Notes: generated by a model not told the origin, from the sequence alone. Numbered from the stretch's first letter, positions 23,143 through 35,561 are shown. The stretch is DNA of 64,000 nucleotides from Diphasiastrum complanatum (GCA_029204225.1 CM055108.1:2193668-2257667), one strand, 5' to 3'. Program-made: numbers and translations.

Positions 23143-23745
23143 ATGTATAGAAATATGTGCTACAAATATTCTATGTTAGGCCCTCAAAGCGTTTTCAGGC
23201 CCTCCAAGAATGCCTCTCCATTATATCTTACTAGAGGTTGGAAGATACTTCATAAAGCAAGCTCAAGTGGACCTCATGTGAAAGCCTTTGTGGTAATATC
23301 CAATAAATCAATTGGCGATCCTGAATTTTCCATGGATAATGTTGAAAGTCTTGGCATAATTCGTGGCATCTACCTTCAAGACGAATTTGCTTTCGACACA
23401 GCTGAGTTTATGACTCGCGGCCAAGATGGTTTTGAGCGTCATGTTATTTTTTCTTGTGCGAACACTGCACATTTTACTGCTGAGCCACCAACTCATGACG
23501 CAAATGAGTTTATTCTTAACTACGAGGGTTCCCTCTTTAATGGATTGATGGCCCTATGTAGCAAACATAAGCTATTGATGGAAGCTGAGACAATAGAAAG
23601 TGTTTTTTCTGATGTTGCAATTATTGGATCTGCTGCAGCTTCTATGATTGAAGATGTAACAGGAATGGAAATTGTTCCATGTACAGGAACAAATCTCTCT
23701 CCTAAAGAACCTGGAAAACAAGCTTTGAAAAAAGAAGAAAAATAA
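23143..23745 (+). pseudogene. ORF of an unrecognised protein, N-terminal part
   Basis: An open frame of 200 codons with balanced, protein-like composition (AFVVISNKSIGDPEF, EFMTRGQDGFERHVIF, ETIESVFSDVAIIG), ending in a Lys/Glu-rich tail. The first residues overlap AT-rich sequence next to the (CA)n tract, so the true start is uncertain. The next coding piece continues in another frame within about 100 bases, suggesting a frameshifted longer gene. I do not recognise the family. Confidence 0.45.
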
Positions 23746-23830
23746 TTACTTTAGGACCTAGAAAAGAAAGTCGTGAGGTTCAAATTGGAAGAGAGACGCA
23801 AAAGCTGTTGGGATTGTCAGGAAAAGACCT

Positions 23831-25141
23831 TTGGAGCCGAGAGTGGATCGATCAGAAATGCAATCTAGCTCTTATTGCAATGTATCAGATGATGAAGGGC
23901 GTACGGTTGAGGTAGAGAAAATCCCTGATTTTGAGGGTGATGCAAATGTCGATCTAGATAATTTTGTAATTGATGACATCAGGTACATATGGGGTAAAAA
24001 TAAATTGTATCGTATAGAAAGCAAAAATATTTAGAGTGCCTCACTTTTCACGAACCAACGAGCTTTGGATCACTCATTTGCAAAGAAGTTGTTTGCTGAT
24101 TTGAGCAAGCCCAATAGTCCACCACCTGCATCAATCAACGTCACTTTAAGGCCAATTTCATTCAAGAAAGGTGATGAGGAAAAAATTATTTTTGAAGGCC
24201 CAATTATGTTTGAAAAGATGTATTGCGAATTCCTGCGTGTTGATAGAGAACAAAATGAGCAGGTCTACACAGACAATTACCCAAAGGAGGTGGATCTTAA
24301 TCCTAGATCCAGATTGGATGGATTGTATAGAAATCACTTTTTGTCATATTGTATTTTTGAGCCTATCGACGGTCAACATTTATGTTATGCTTGTAATGAA
24401 TTAGCAAAGGTTGCAATAAATCAAAATAGGATACATCCTCCGATATTTGATGCCACTTTTAGGTTTGTGCATGCCAAGATATGTATAATTAAGAATGTAT
24501 CTCGTTACATTCTTGAATCAAATAGACTCAATCACGAGCCGGAAGAGAAAAAAGAAAAGAGCAGTTTGCCAGAAATCATGGAGCGTGCACGTGATGTATG
24601 GATCTCATTCAGTCGACCACACTTTGTTGGAGTGAAGCTAAATCCTGACCAACTGAAACAGATGAGAGCATTTTATCTCGGCTTGCGTGGTGTCCTTGGT
24701 AGTAGTAATGTTGGATCTTTGTCAAGACAACACACAATTACATCTTTGTATGAGAAATTTGAGGAGAGATCGAGGAAGACAAAAAACAAACCGATATCTA
24801 TTTGGTTGTTCAGATGTTTGAGGTATATGTCGGACGCCATGTGCGATCATATCCTAAAGAAGCTTGTAAATGGAAAATTGTATTTTGGAAGGAAAATCAG
24901 AGAAAAACACATTGATAACAGAGTTCTTCTTATGGTTCGTGAGATGGCTGCACTAAGTGTTGTACAATATTTGCTTACTACAGAAGAAGACTTGCCTTCA
25001 GATGCGGACTACAATAAAGAGAGCATAAAACAACTCTCAAAAATCATCGACCCGACTTTTTGTCAAAATTGGGTTAGAGCGCACTATGGAAAAGACAAAG
25101 GTATAACTTCAAAATTGATTGGTGTTATACCTAAGCCCTGA
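23831..25141 (+). pseudogene. Long ORF of an unrecognised protein, one internal stop
   Basis: A frame from 23831 reads through an acidic segment (SDDEGRTVEVEKIPDFEG), meets one TAG at 24032-24034, and continues in the same frame to 25141 (358 codons from 24065). Words include NVTLRPISFKKGDEEK, EVDLNPRSRLDGLYRN, HLCYACNELAKVAINQN, PISIWLFRCLRYMSDAM and DPTFCQNWVRAHYGK. CYAC could be half of a metal site. The length, good composition and single stop suggest a fairly young pseudogene or a transposon-borne gene. I see no DDE, zinc-finger or RT signature and do not assign a function. Confidence 0.5.
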
Positions 25142-26000
25142 GAGCAGCTGCAGAAAATATTAAACAAAAATATCTTGCCATAAAAAATTGGGACCTCTAG
25201 TAGCACCGAATGGAGGTTCTTCTGTAAAGTAAAAACCTAAAAAATGAGGAGGCCATCTGTTGTGGAGCTGAAGAATCAAGTTTCATGACACTTCCTTCTT
25301 CGCTGTGGGAGTATCCCACATTGTATATATTTGATAACTTGGAGTCTTTAGACTTCAATTACATTTTGTCAATGGTCCGCCATTGTTTGACAACTCTCAT
25401 GCCACACCACAAAGTCTGTGTGATTGTTCTCTTTTTGGATCACAACAGGAAAGAGGGGATCAAATCAAGCATCAAAGCAATGCATGATGTACGTTGTTCT
25501 ATTTTTTAGGGTTACTACGAGCTGGCAACTCCATTGAAAGAGAATAATATAAATGTTATGAACCTGCAGCCCTATTTGTTCTTTGCAATGTTGAGTCCCT
25601 GAATGATGTCAGCGAGTGCGTGCAAAGCAAATTTAAACTCTTGAGATTATGTTTCGAAGATAGTGAAAAATTGGCAAAACATTTTGTGTCATGTAAGCCA
25701 GATCACAAAAAGAAAGCAAAGCATTGGCGAGGTAATAGCAGCATTATTGAATCCTTTTTTGCTCCAAGTTGGTCTATGTGCTTATATAGAATGTCATATT
25801 GTGTGGCAGAGCTCATGAACAACATCGATCGCACTGTGTGACTATCGAGATTCCAAAAAATATAGATTTGACTCAGTCCTTTCTAGCGCATCAAGACCGT
25901 TTGGAATCACCTTCAGATGCAAATTCATCTGAAGACTCAAGTTCTGGGTCTGAGGAGTTTGATGAGGGTGATATGGATGTAAACGTAGAGACATTATAGT
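25142..26000 (+). pseudogene. C-terminal continuation of the unrecognised protein, frameshifted
   Basis: Coding-like segments continue in alternating frames: 25,285-25,509 (CVIVLFLDHNRKEGIKS), then after a frame change 25,620-25,841 (KFKLLRLCFEDSEKLAKHF, SIIESFFAPSWSMCLYRMS), ending with an acidic Ser-rich stretch (SSEDSSSGSEEFDEGDMD) at about 25,920-25,985. The order suggests the end of the same gene as the two pieces upstream, broken by at least two indels and stops. Confidence 0.4.
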
Positions 26001-26316
26001 TTGTATTGGTTGTTATGCCTAAACAGTAAAGGCAAAATCAAGTACTTCATACCTCAAGCGGTAGGGGTTGTTACTGCTAATTTTGACAATATAAGAAAGG
26101 AATACAATTTGAATAAAAATTTACTATTAATGTGTCATTTTTATGAATGTTATATACGTTTTAATTGATTTGAAAAGGTTTTCTACTATGATATGTTTAT
26201 GAGAAGTTTTGTAATATTTGTGTATGCATGAGTTTTATAGTACACACTCATGTCATACCCAATTCAAATGTGGTTCACATACTGCTAAATTATCGAATTT
26301 TGTAAATGAACATTGT
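26001..26316. other. AT-rich spacer before the satellite
   Basis: No coding signal; AT-rich sequence between the decayed ORFs and the decamer array. Confidence 0.5.
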
Positions 26317-27998
26317 CATTAGGGACCGCATTAGGGACCGTAGAGGACTGTAGAAGTCAGAACCTCCCGTCGTGGCAGGAGAACCGCAGAGATCCAGAGA
26401 GGGACCGCATTAGGGACCGTAGAGTCTGTAGAGCGACCGCACAAGACCATAGAGGGACCGAATAGGACCGCAGAGGGACCGCACAGGACCGTAGAGGGAC
26501 CGCACTAGGGACCGTAGAGGGACCGCATTAGGGACCGGAGAGGACTACAGAGGGACCGCATAGGACCGCAGAAGACCACATAGGGACCGTAGAGGGTATC
26601 AGAGGACCACAGAGGGACCGCAGAACTGTAGAGGATCACATAGGACCTTAGAGGGACCTAAGAGGACCACATTAGGGACCGTCTCAAAAAAAAAAAATTG
26701 GAAGCTCCATCCGCCGCAGTGGGTGGACCGTAGAGGCTCTCATAGGACCAGAGAGGGACCTCAAAGACCGTAGAGGGACCACCCGTCGTAGCGGGTGGAC
26801 TGTAGAGGGACCGCAGAGGACCACAGAGGACAACAAAGAACCGCAAAGGGTCGCAGAGGACCGTAGAGGTTGTAGAGGAGGACCGCAGAGGTCGTAGAGG
26901 GTCGCAAAGGAGGATCTCAATTTTGGAGGCTCCACCCGCCACATTGGGTGGACCGTAGAGGGTCGCAGAGGGACCTTTGAGGGTGGACCATAGAGGGTCG
27001 TAGAGGGACCACAGACGGTCACAGAGGACCGCAGAGGGTCGTAGAGGATCGCATCGGGCCGCAGAGGACTGTAGAGGACCGTAGAGGACCACAGAGGACC
27101 GCATAGGACCGTAGAGGGTCATAGAGGAGGACCGTAGAGGTCGTAGAGGGTCGCAGAAGAAGATCACAAAGGTGGAGACTCCACCCGCCACGACGGGTAG
27201 ACCATAGAGGGTCATAGAGGGACCGTAGAGGGTGGACCGTAGAGGGTCGCAGAGGACCGCAGAGGGTCATAGAGGACTGCATCGGATTGCAGAGGACCAC
27301 ATCGGACCGCAGAGGGTCGCAGAGGACCGTGGAGGGTCGTAGAGAACCGCAGAGGACTGTAGAGGGTTGCAGAGGACCGCAGAGGGTCGCAGAGGAGGAC
27401 CGCAGAGGTCGTAGAGGGTCGTAGAGGACTGTAGAGGGTTGCAGAGGGACCTCAAAGGAGAGGACTGTAGAGGGACGTAGAGGGACAATAGAGGGATGTC
27501 AAAGGACCGTAGAGGGTCGCAGAGGAGGAATCGCAGCGGGTTGCAAAGGACTGCAGAGCACCGTAGAGGGTTGTAGAGGACCGCAGAGGGTCGCAAAGGA
27601 GGACCGTAGAGGATCGCAGAGGAGGATCGCAATTTTGGAGGCTCCACCCAGGTGGACCGTAGAGGGTCGAGAGGACCAGAGAGGGACCTCAAAGGACCGT
27701 AGAGAGTCGCAAAAGGACCGTAGAGATTGTAGAGGGTCATAGAGGAGCACATCAGACCATTAAAAGTGCTCGACAAGAGGTTTTCAATGGTACCCCACAA
27801 TATCTACCCGCCACAGTGGGTGGACCGTAGAGGGTCATAGAGGGCCCATAGAGGGTGGACTGTAGAGGGTCGCATAGGAACAGAGGGGGACCTCAACGGA
27901 CCGTACAGGGTCGTAGAGGACTGCATCGGACCGCATCGGACCATAGAGGACCATAGAGGGACCACATTAGGGACCGTAGAGGGACTACAAAGGACGGT
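26317..27998. repeat. GC-rich decamer satellite array (GGACCGYAGA)
   Basis: About 1.7 kb built from 10-11-base units close to GGACCGTAGA or GGGTCGCAGA, many with one or two changes. Blocks are punctuated at irregular spacing by a second motif, CTCCACCCGCCAC...GGGTGG, that forms a small hairpin (about 26367, 26705, 26779, 26931, 27179, 27641, 27804). Most units contain a CpG. Long minus-strand frames exist only because the unit lacks stops in that orientation. Confidence 0.95.
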
Positions 27999-28764
27999 AA
28001 CCTGTAGAAATGCGATGACCTCTCAGTGGAACTACGACATGTAATACCTTCCATGGTGTTGTATGACATGGGATAATCTATGATCTAGTTGGTGTTGGGC
28101 TTAGGGTTTACATGCTTGTGTTGGCTGCTGTCATGCATCTAATGAGCTGTGGGCACTGATATCCCTCCCGATAAAACAGTCCCATCAACAGTGTGCATAC
28201 CTGTAGTAGAAAAAAAAGTCATTGGTTTTTGGAAAAGGCATTGAAGTAGGCCTTCAAAGCATTTCCATAAGTAATAATGGCCTGCAACTTTTCACCTCAA
28301 CATGACAATTCGTCCTCAAGGATCCTTTGTCAATCATCAAGGTGAGGCTCATTTGTAGGCAAAATCTTGTGCTAGTGGCTGTAGCATAGATTGTGGGGAA
28401 ATGATCGGCCACAGAGCATGTAACATACCACAGCCTTGGTCCGTGGTAAACCTCATCATGAGATGGGAGGCTACGATGGTCAAATCCTCACTGAAGTGGT
28501 TCCATGCAGGCACTGAATGTTCGGTCTACCAATTTCACACCCAAGGTGGTTGGAAAATCAGCCCAAACAAGTGTAGCCACACCCTCGTGGGGCTCCCTAT
28601 TCAGAGTCAACTATGGCACAAAGTGGCTACGCATAAAACGTACGATTTTCTTTGATGCCCCCTGCAATGATTCAATCTTGCAATCCTTCTTAAATCCTCC
28701 AAAACAACACAAACTCTTCCTCGTGGTAGGACATGCCTCTCTCTTGCATTCCAAAGGAAGTGTG
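27999..28764. other. Unassigned sequence
   Basis: Overlapping short ORFs on both strands (28,401-28,788) have no recognisable motif. It may belong to the decayed minus-strand coding block to the right. Confidence 0.35.
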
Positions 28765-29986
28765 TTAACTTTGATTCAAAGACGATAAAAAAGCTTTTGT
28801 GACACAAACAAACAACCAAAAGCAGTGTGGACACTCATCAGAGATTTCCTCATCACTATGCATGCCGTCGTCATGTGGAGTGGGATCCGACGTGGTAGCA
28901 TCAAGGCTATTTGCACAGTCACCTCTCTCAATAGCAATGTCCAGGCGCTTTTTAGTTCTCAACTCTACATGATCTATGTGCCTTTTTGTTTTTGTTTTTG
29001 AGGCTTGGGTTGGAAGTGGTGAGAGTATAGTTTTTCCCTTTTGGGATGTTTGCCATTCAAGGTTCAAGTCATTTTCACAGTTGTGTCTCTCACCCTTCGG
29101 GTAATCCAGCCACCAAGGACATCTATTCACTTCCCAAGCTGTGATTCCCCAATCCTTCCACTCTATGGGGAACATGGATGTTGTGTTGTCAAAACTGTGC
29201 CTATCACATACCTCCACAAGCAATCGGTTGATAATATTTTCTTGCGTAAGGTGGTGCAAAAATCTATGACATTTACAATTACATTATAATGAGCGTCTTC
29301 CACATGAGAAGAAAGAATGTTTCAACAACCACAAAACACTCCTCAAGAGATAGGTTTTCTCTATCAATTCTAGAGGTTGCCTGATCGAGTAGCCTCATAA
29401 AATTTTCATGTTCAAGCAATGCCAAATTAACGTTACGTTATTGGTGCATCCATAAAGAAAAAATACATTGCATAAACTTGGAGTTTCCTTACTTGAAAAC
29501 CAATTGAGCCAATATCACAATTGGCACATTGTACCAAGGTTTGTGTTGGACCTTTCTTTCTATTCTCATTCTCTGCTTCCATCCAATATCTGTCTTGGAT
29601 TGGCACATTCCTCAATAGTGTGGCCTTGTTAGATAGTCCAAATTTTTGCAACATGAACACGTCATTCGACAATGTGTGCAACACATGTACACGGGTCAAC
29701 CTACAAACAAACCCATTGCATCGGGACAAGGAACAACCTTACAAAACTGTGAAGTGTTGACACTAAAATGAAGTCCATATATGTTGATGGAATGGAGAGC
29801 AAGTATGAGCTTGCCTTCTTGAGATCTGTTTGCCTCGATAAAAGTGCAATCCACCCTAACATGTCTTGCTTTATTCAATGGAAATTCTGAGCCAAAAAAT
29901 GCGAGGAACTTTAGCACATCAGCTTGATCACGAACACTTGAGTGCAAATTATATTTAGAACCGGTCATTTTTTTGTGGCTGTTCAC
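28765..29986 (-). pseudogene. Frameshifted minus-strand coding remnant, unrecognised
   Basis: Three minus-strand pieces follow one another. 29986-29696 (VRDQADVLKFLAFFGSEF, VRVDCTFIEANRSQEGKL) is followed by a frame change into 29729-29433 (HTLSNDVFMLQKFGLSNK, NVPIQDRYWMEAENENR). Further on, 29259-28765 (EWKDWGITAWEVNRCPW, then a basic stretch and an acidic Ser/Asp segment). Composition looks protein-like, and the overlap of the first two pieces at a shared point indicates an indel. The family is not recognised. Confidence 0.4.
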
Positions 29987-30339
29987 AAAAAGGCCTTGTT
30001 AGGAGGACTTACAACACCAACAAGATCCAAAAACCAACAGAAAAAAGTCTTACTGTGAGGATTGTCTCAAGTCTTATTGTAACAATATATAGAAATACAA
30101 CTATTATTGGCAATTGAGATTATGTTATTTCAAGAACCAAGTAGATACTTGCATCTATGATCGGTCAAGGATTTGTTCTTCAAATTATAACATTTAGATT
30201 GGGTACCTTATATTACAATCATTCTTGATTTGAACCATTAAGGTCAGTTTATGCTAACAGACATTCAGAGTGCCAAAAACAAAAGACACTTCGCTACACA
30301 ATGAAGAGTGATCGGTAACCTATTCATTACGAGTATGTG

Positions 30340-30718
30340 TCATGACAATGTGTCATACGACCCCTGAAGACGTTTCAAATTTTCAACTGAACAAAATCAA
30401 AATTTCAACAAAAAAAAGGTCTTTAGACGTTGGCGCTGGACCCCTGAAGACGTTTTTTTTTCTGATTTACAACCCAAGAAGCTCAAAATTTCAACAAAAA
30501 AAAAGTCTTCAGGGGTTCAGCGCCGGCGTTGGAGATGTTTTTTTGTTCATATTTTCAACTGAATAAGATCAAAATTACAACCGAAAAAAGGTCTTTAGGG
30601 GTCCAGCGCTGGCACTGGACCCCTAAAGACAGTTTTTTTTTCTAATTTACAACCCAAGAAACTCAAAATTTGAACCAAAAAAAGTGTTTAGGGCAAGACC
30701 CTTGAAGATGTTTTGTTT
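30340..30718. repeat. Tandem palindromic repeats in the copia 3-prime region
   Basis: GC-rich hairpin cores at about 30419, 30505 and 30591 are spaced 86 bases apart, with partial copies at about 30351 and 30697. They alternate with two AT-rich linkers (one with TTTTCAACTGAA, the other with ATTTACAACCCAAGAA). The best core, 30591-30630, has 20-base arms matching at 18 positions, 16 of them consecutive (GTCTTTAGGGGTCCAG). The array lies directly after the pol C-terminus of the outer minus-strand copia element. Confidence 0.85.
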
Positions 30719-32047
30719 ATCTGATTCACAACCCAACAAGTTCGATATGTTTCTCAAACAGACCTTTGTCTAAGGCCTTTGTGAAAATGTCAGCAACCAT
30801 CTCCTTCGTTCCAATGAAAGTAGTCTACAACATCTTCTTGCCGATCAGATCCCTTATCAAGTGGTACTTGATTGCGATGTGTTTCGTCCTTGAGTGAAAC
30901 ACAGGATCCTTTGTCAGATGTATTGCGGATGTACTGTCCATCTGCAAGACCAGGTTCATTTCTCATTTCGTCGAGTTCGTTAAGGAACTGTTGAAGCCAA
31001 GTGATTTTGTTGGCCATCTTTGCTGCTGCTATGTGCTATGCTTTGTAGGATTATTGAGCTAGAATGGTCTGCTTCTTGATGACCTAGAGAATTGCTGCTC
31101 CTGACATGATGGTGGGTCCTCCTGAGACACTTTTGCAGTCGTCCTTGAGAAATGCCCAGCTAGCATCACTATAGGAAAGCATCTGAAACCCTGCATCACG
31201 AGAATAACACAAACCAAAGTCATTCATTAACTGAAAGTATTGCAAAATTCGTTTCGATATCTTCCAATGAGTTGAGCCTGGATTCGTACAGAATTAGCTC
31301 ATCTTGAACACGACATAAACAATGTCAGGACATGTGTTATCTACAAGATACATCAGTGATCTGATCAGCTTCCTGTATGGTGTATGATTCATCAATTCTC
31401 TTTCTTCTTTAGTCTTCGAACAGTCTTCATTCATTAGGGCTATTCCTGCAAGCATTGGAGTATTTTCTCCTTTGCAATTCAGCATCCCAAAATCCTCTAG
31501 GATTTTCTGGGTATATCTGGACTGATGAAGGTACAATTTACCTCCCTCATAGTCTCTGTCAATCTGTAAGCCAAAATAGCATCTGGCTTCTCCCAAGTCT
31601 GCAATCTCGAAATGTTTCGAGATGTCATACTTCACCTCAGCAATAAGTTATTCACTTTTGTAGAGTATCAGAGTGTCACCACATTTACAACTACAATGAT
31701 GATCTTTCCATCTGTAATTATTACATAAACATTGGAATCAATCATAAGTGACTTCAATCCTAAGAATTTCAGGGCTTGATCTTGTTTCTTATACCATTGT
31801 CGCGCTGATTGCTTCAGACCGTAGATACTCCTGTGCATTTTGCATGCATAAGTTGGAAGTGAATTTGAAATGTAGCCTGGAGGTTGATCCATGTAGACTT
31901 CTTTGTCTAGCTCACCATGCAAGAACGCTATCTTCTCATCCACGATGTGAATCCTAAGGTCATAAACAACTGCATATGCAAACACTAGACATAGGGACGA
32001 ATGTTTCATGATGTTGGAAATTAAGCCCACTGTTGTCTCCTTGGTGA
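30719..32047 (-). mobile_element. Outer copia element, RT to RNase H part
   Basis: On the minus strand: ETTVGLISNI (about 32040) starts the part of RT just after the break. Then DEKIAFLHGELDKEVYMDQ, PGYISNSLP and YGLKQSARQWYKKQ (31,960-31,780), DISKHFEIADLGEARCYFGL (31,630), a tail NTCPDIVYVVFKMS, and RNase H. The RNase H C-terminus is read in a different frame from the longest ORF there: DSTSAIHLTKDPVFHSRTKH, IAIKYHLIRDL and ADIFTKALDKGLFEKHIEL (30,960-30,720), with one TAG. The catalytic YVDD motif is not visible in the intact pieces. The part upstream of RT lies to the right of the inserted element. Confidence 0.85.
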
Positions 32048-32052
32048 ATGAC

Positions 32053-32528
32053 TAATTTCTATTTCATGATTCTTCCTACACATTTATTGATCTTTGATCG
32101 AGGGTCAGATGAAACCTATTTTTGGGTTCAAACTCTACTCATCTGATACCTGCAGCAATCAAAAACTTAGACAACTGCTGATCTCCAGCAAAGGGTAACC
32201 AATCCCATTATAATTTTAAGTTCAGATGCTAAGTTTAATAACCTGAAGTCATTGAAGACTTGGCCATCTTCAAGGACTTCCACAAACTTGCATTTCGAAT
32301 AGTCTACAGAAATACACTGAGTGTCGCACAGTTTGCATTTTTTGCACTTTTCCGAAAAATGCAACACTTACCTTTGGTTTCTTTCGTTCAATTATTTCGA
32401 AGAAGTACACTTGTGCACAATTCAAAGGTTCAACTTTTTTTTTTTAATACCTTCAGCTTTTTTGCAAAATGCAAAGAGAGAAAAATTTCGAAGGTCATCT
32501 ACTTTTCAAAGTTGAACTATTTTAGGGG
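32053..32528. other. Unassigned segment at the left edge of the inserted element
   Basis: About 476 bases that match neither the outer copia reading frame nor the LTR of the inner element. The inner 5-prime LTR lacks its first ~21 bases just here, so this may be a secondary insertion that replaced the LTR start. ATGAC lies just left of it (32048-32052) and again just right of the inner 3-prime LTR (35722-35726). Confidence 0.4.
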
Positions 32529-32666
32529 AAAGCTGTGATTATCTTTAGCATAAGCTATCTATTAGACTATTTTTGCACCTAGCAGCCACTTAGAATGGGA
32601 GAGCTGTTCCACAATATTCTTGCTCTCTTCTCTGTTCTTGTTCTTCCTATCTCCCTTGCCCCATCA
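32529..32666 (+). repeat. 5-prime LTR of the inner copia element, truncated
   Basis: Aligns by eye with 35583-35720 over its whole length, ending in the same TTGCCCCATCA. The first ~21 bases present in the right LTR (starting TGTTGGGCAATC) are missing. Around fourteen differences in 138 bases indicate an old insertion. Confidence 0.88.
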
Positions 32667-32669
32667 AAT

Positions 32670-32681
32670 TGGTATTAGAGC
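32670..32681 (+). promoter_or_regulatory. Primer-binding site, initiator Met tRNA type
   Basis: TGGTATTAGAGC begins four bases after the LTR end and differs at one position from TGGTATCAGAGC, the usual plant copia site complementary to the 3-prime end of initiator tRNA-Met. It fixes the element orientation as plus. Confidence 0.85.
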
Positions 32682-35561
32682 TTAGTCCAAATATACCAAG
32701 AAATTTAAGTTTGTCCTATTTGTAACAGTTATCATGTCTCATATAGATAACTCTTTATCTTCATCACACAGTGAAGCTAGAATCATTGACAAGCTCAATG
32801 GTTCTAACTTCTACATTTGGAAATTGAAACTTAGAATGATGTTGATAGATAGAGTTTTTTGGGATGTAGTAGAAGGTGCAGACCTGAAACCAAAAGATGG
32901 TGATCAAGCGAAGGCCTGGAAGATCAAAGATCAAAAGGCCTTAGCATGTTTCACACTCAATCTGGCCGACTCCCAAATATCTCACGTTACCACGTGCAAA
33001 ACCTCTAAGGAAGCACTGGACTTGTTATCAAGTCTCAATGAGACTCACGATGTAACCACGAGATTACATCTTAGAAAGAAGTTCTTTACTCTTAGCATGT
33101 CTGATTCTACTGCCATCACTTCTCACATCAACAGCCTCAAGTTCCTGTTAGATCGGTTATCAACTATAAGATGTTCTATTTAAGATGATGATGCCATCAT
33201 GACATTGCTTTCTTCTCTTCCAAAGTCCTATGAACACTTTCTGGTGATGATCTCCACACAATCAGACCTCACCCTTCAAAAGGGTGATTGGTCATCTTAT
33301 TCAAGAAGAAATGCGGAGAAAGACTAGCAACCTGTCCATCAAAGACAAATCCATGGCTCTATACACCAAGAAGAAAGATCATTCCAAGGGCAAGAATCAG
33401 GTGCTACAACAACAGCAAAAGCCTCACACTCAAGGTGAGCATGGTGGATCGCACAAGAAGCTTTTCTATAGATATTGCAAAAGAGCTAATCACGACATCA
33501 AAGAGTGTCGCATTAGAATCTACAATGAGGCAAAGAAGTAGCAACAACAGCGGCAGCCAGACTCCTCCAACACGGTTGAATTCAAGGACCAAGACACACA
33601 CTTGTTAATGGCTTACAGCAACAGCGAAGACTGTGATAGCCGGTACTGGACGGCGGCGCTACCCAATACATGACCTCTTGCAAGGAATGGTTTACGGAGT
33701 ACACAGCTTACAGCAAAGACCAATTTATCTACCTCGAAGATTCTAGCACCATACATGTGGAAGGCAAAGGAGCAGTGAAGATCAGCTTCAACAATGATCT
33801 GTCCATTTGTGTTACTAATGTCCTTCATGTTTCTCAGTTGTCAAAGAACCTGTTCTCAGTCTCTAAGATAATTGATGAGACCTACACTGTTACTTTCTCA
33901 TCTGAGTAGTGTTCAATACTCGAGGAAGATACTACTCTGACTACATGCACTAGAGTCGGAAATCTTTACGTACTCTCTAATTCAGTCGCATTAGTATCTC
34001 TAATGAAAATGTAAACGATAGTGTTGTTCTATAGCATAGTCGATTTGGACACTTGAATACAAGATCACTTTCTTATATGCTTTGTAATAATTTAGTTGAT
34101 GGTTTGAATTTCCCGTCTTTACTAGATAAGAAATCTTTCTCGTCTTTACTAGATAAGAAATCTTTCTTTTGTGAATCATGCATCTATGGGAAGCACTCAA
34201 GAAGCAAGTTTTCAAAATTACATTCCATCAAAACAAAGCATATATTAGATCTTGTACATATAGTGATCTTTGTGGTTCAATGCCAAATCCATCCTTAGGA
34301 AATGCAATCTATTTTATAACTTTCGTAGATGATTACTCCAGATGGTCTATAGTCATGTTCATTAAGCACAAATCTGAAGCCTTTGAATGCTTCAAAAGAT
34401 TCAATTTCATCCTATTTTACGATGTCGTGAAGTGGCAAGAAGCTATGGAAAGCGAGTACAACTCAATCAGACCTGGACACTGGTTGACTTCCCCACTCAC
34501 AAGAGAGTTATCGACAACAAGTGGATCTTCAAGAAGAAGATCAACTCTAATGGTTTCATTGCCAAATGGAAAGCATGGCTGGTGGCTAAAGGATTCATTC
34601 AAGTCCAAGGAGTGGAATATCAAGAAATTTTCAGTCCTATCGATTAGAACTCTGATTGCGTTACCAGCCGCAGAAGACCTCAAAATGCACCAAATGGATG
34701 TCAAGACAACATTTCTCAACGACAATGTCGAAGAGGAGCTGTACACCTTCGAACCAGAAGGATTTGAACTCAAAGCCAATAGCACAAAGTGTGCAAGCTG
34801 CACAAAGCAATATACGGTCTGAAACAGGCCGCAAGAGCATGGTTCGATAGAATCAACTCTTATCTCATTCAATTGGGATTTGTAAACAATTTAGCTAACT
34901 ATAATGTTTATTCAAAGCATATAGGCGCCACTTCAGTTCACATAGCTCTTTACGTAGATGATGCATTTATTTTGTCTAACAACACTTTTCTTCTGCACAC
35001 TACTAAGAGTGATTTGTCAAAGGAATTTGACATGATTGATCTAGGAGTTGTCCATTCTTTGCTAGGAATTCACATTACTAGAAATAGACTTCAGAAGAAG
35101 ATCTATCTTAGGCAGCAAGCATATCTAAAAGGCATTTTAGAAAAGTTTCATATGTGTGATTGCAAACCAATTGATACCCCAATGGATCTAAGTATTGTAT
35201 TGACTAAACCTACTAGTGCTGATTCTGATAGCGAAGTACTCAACATAGCGAAGTACCCTTATCATTCACTAATAAAATCTTTGATGTATGCAATGTTGTG
35301 TACTAGACCAGATTTAACATACTCTGTTAGCACGTTAAGTCAATTCATGTCTAATCCTAGAATCTCTCATTGGAAAGCATTGATTGGACGATGGCTATCT
35401 TTGACGCTTGAGGAACTCGTGATATCATATTGCTCTACCATTTATTTCAGAACTATACTTCACATTGAATCTGATTTCAATAGTACCACACACAAACCAT
35501 CTCCAATCTCTTCGGTGGACTGTACTCTTGTCTTTAGAGTATGAATTAATTTTTAAGAGCC

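Noticed and set aside
26658-27800. Four long overlapping minus-strand ORFs of Leu/Arg/Ser/Pro-rich repeats
   Set aside because: They are translations of the decamer satellite, which lacks stops on that strand. A 10-base unit gives similar peptides in all three frames.
30790-31017. 75-codon minus-strand ORF
   Set aside because: Wrong frame of copia RNase H; the next frame gives the recognisable RNase H words.
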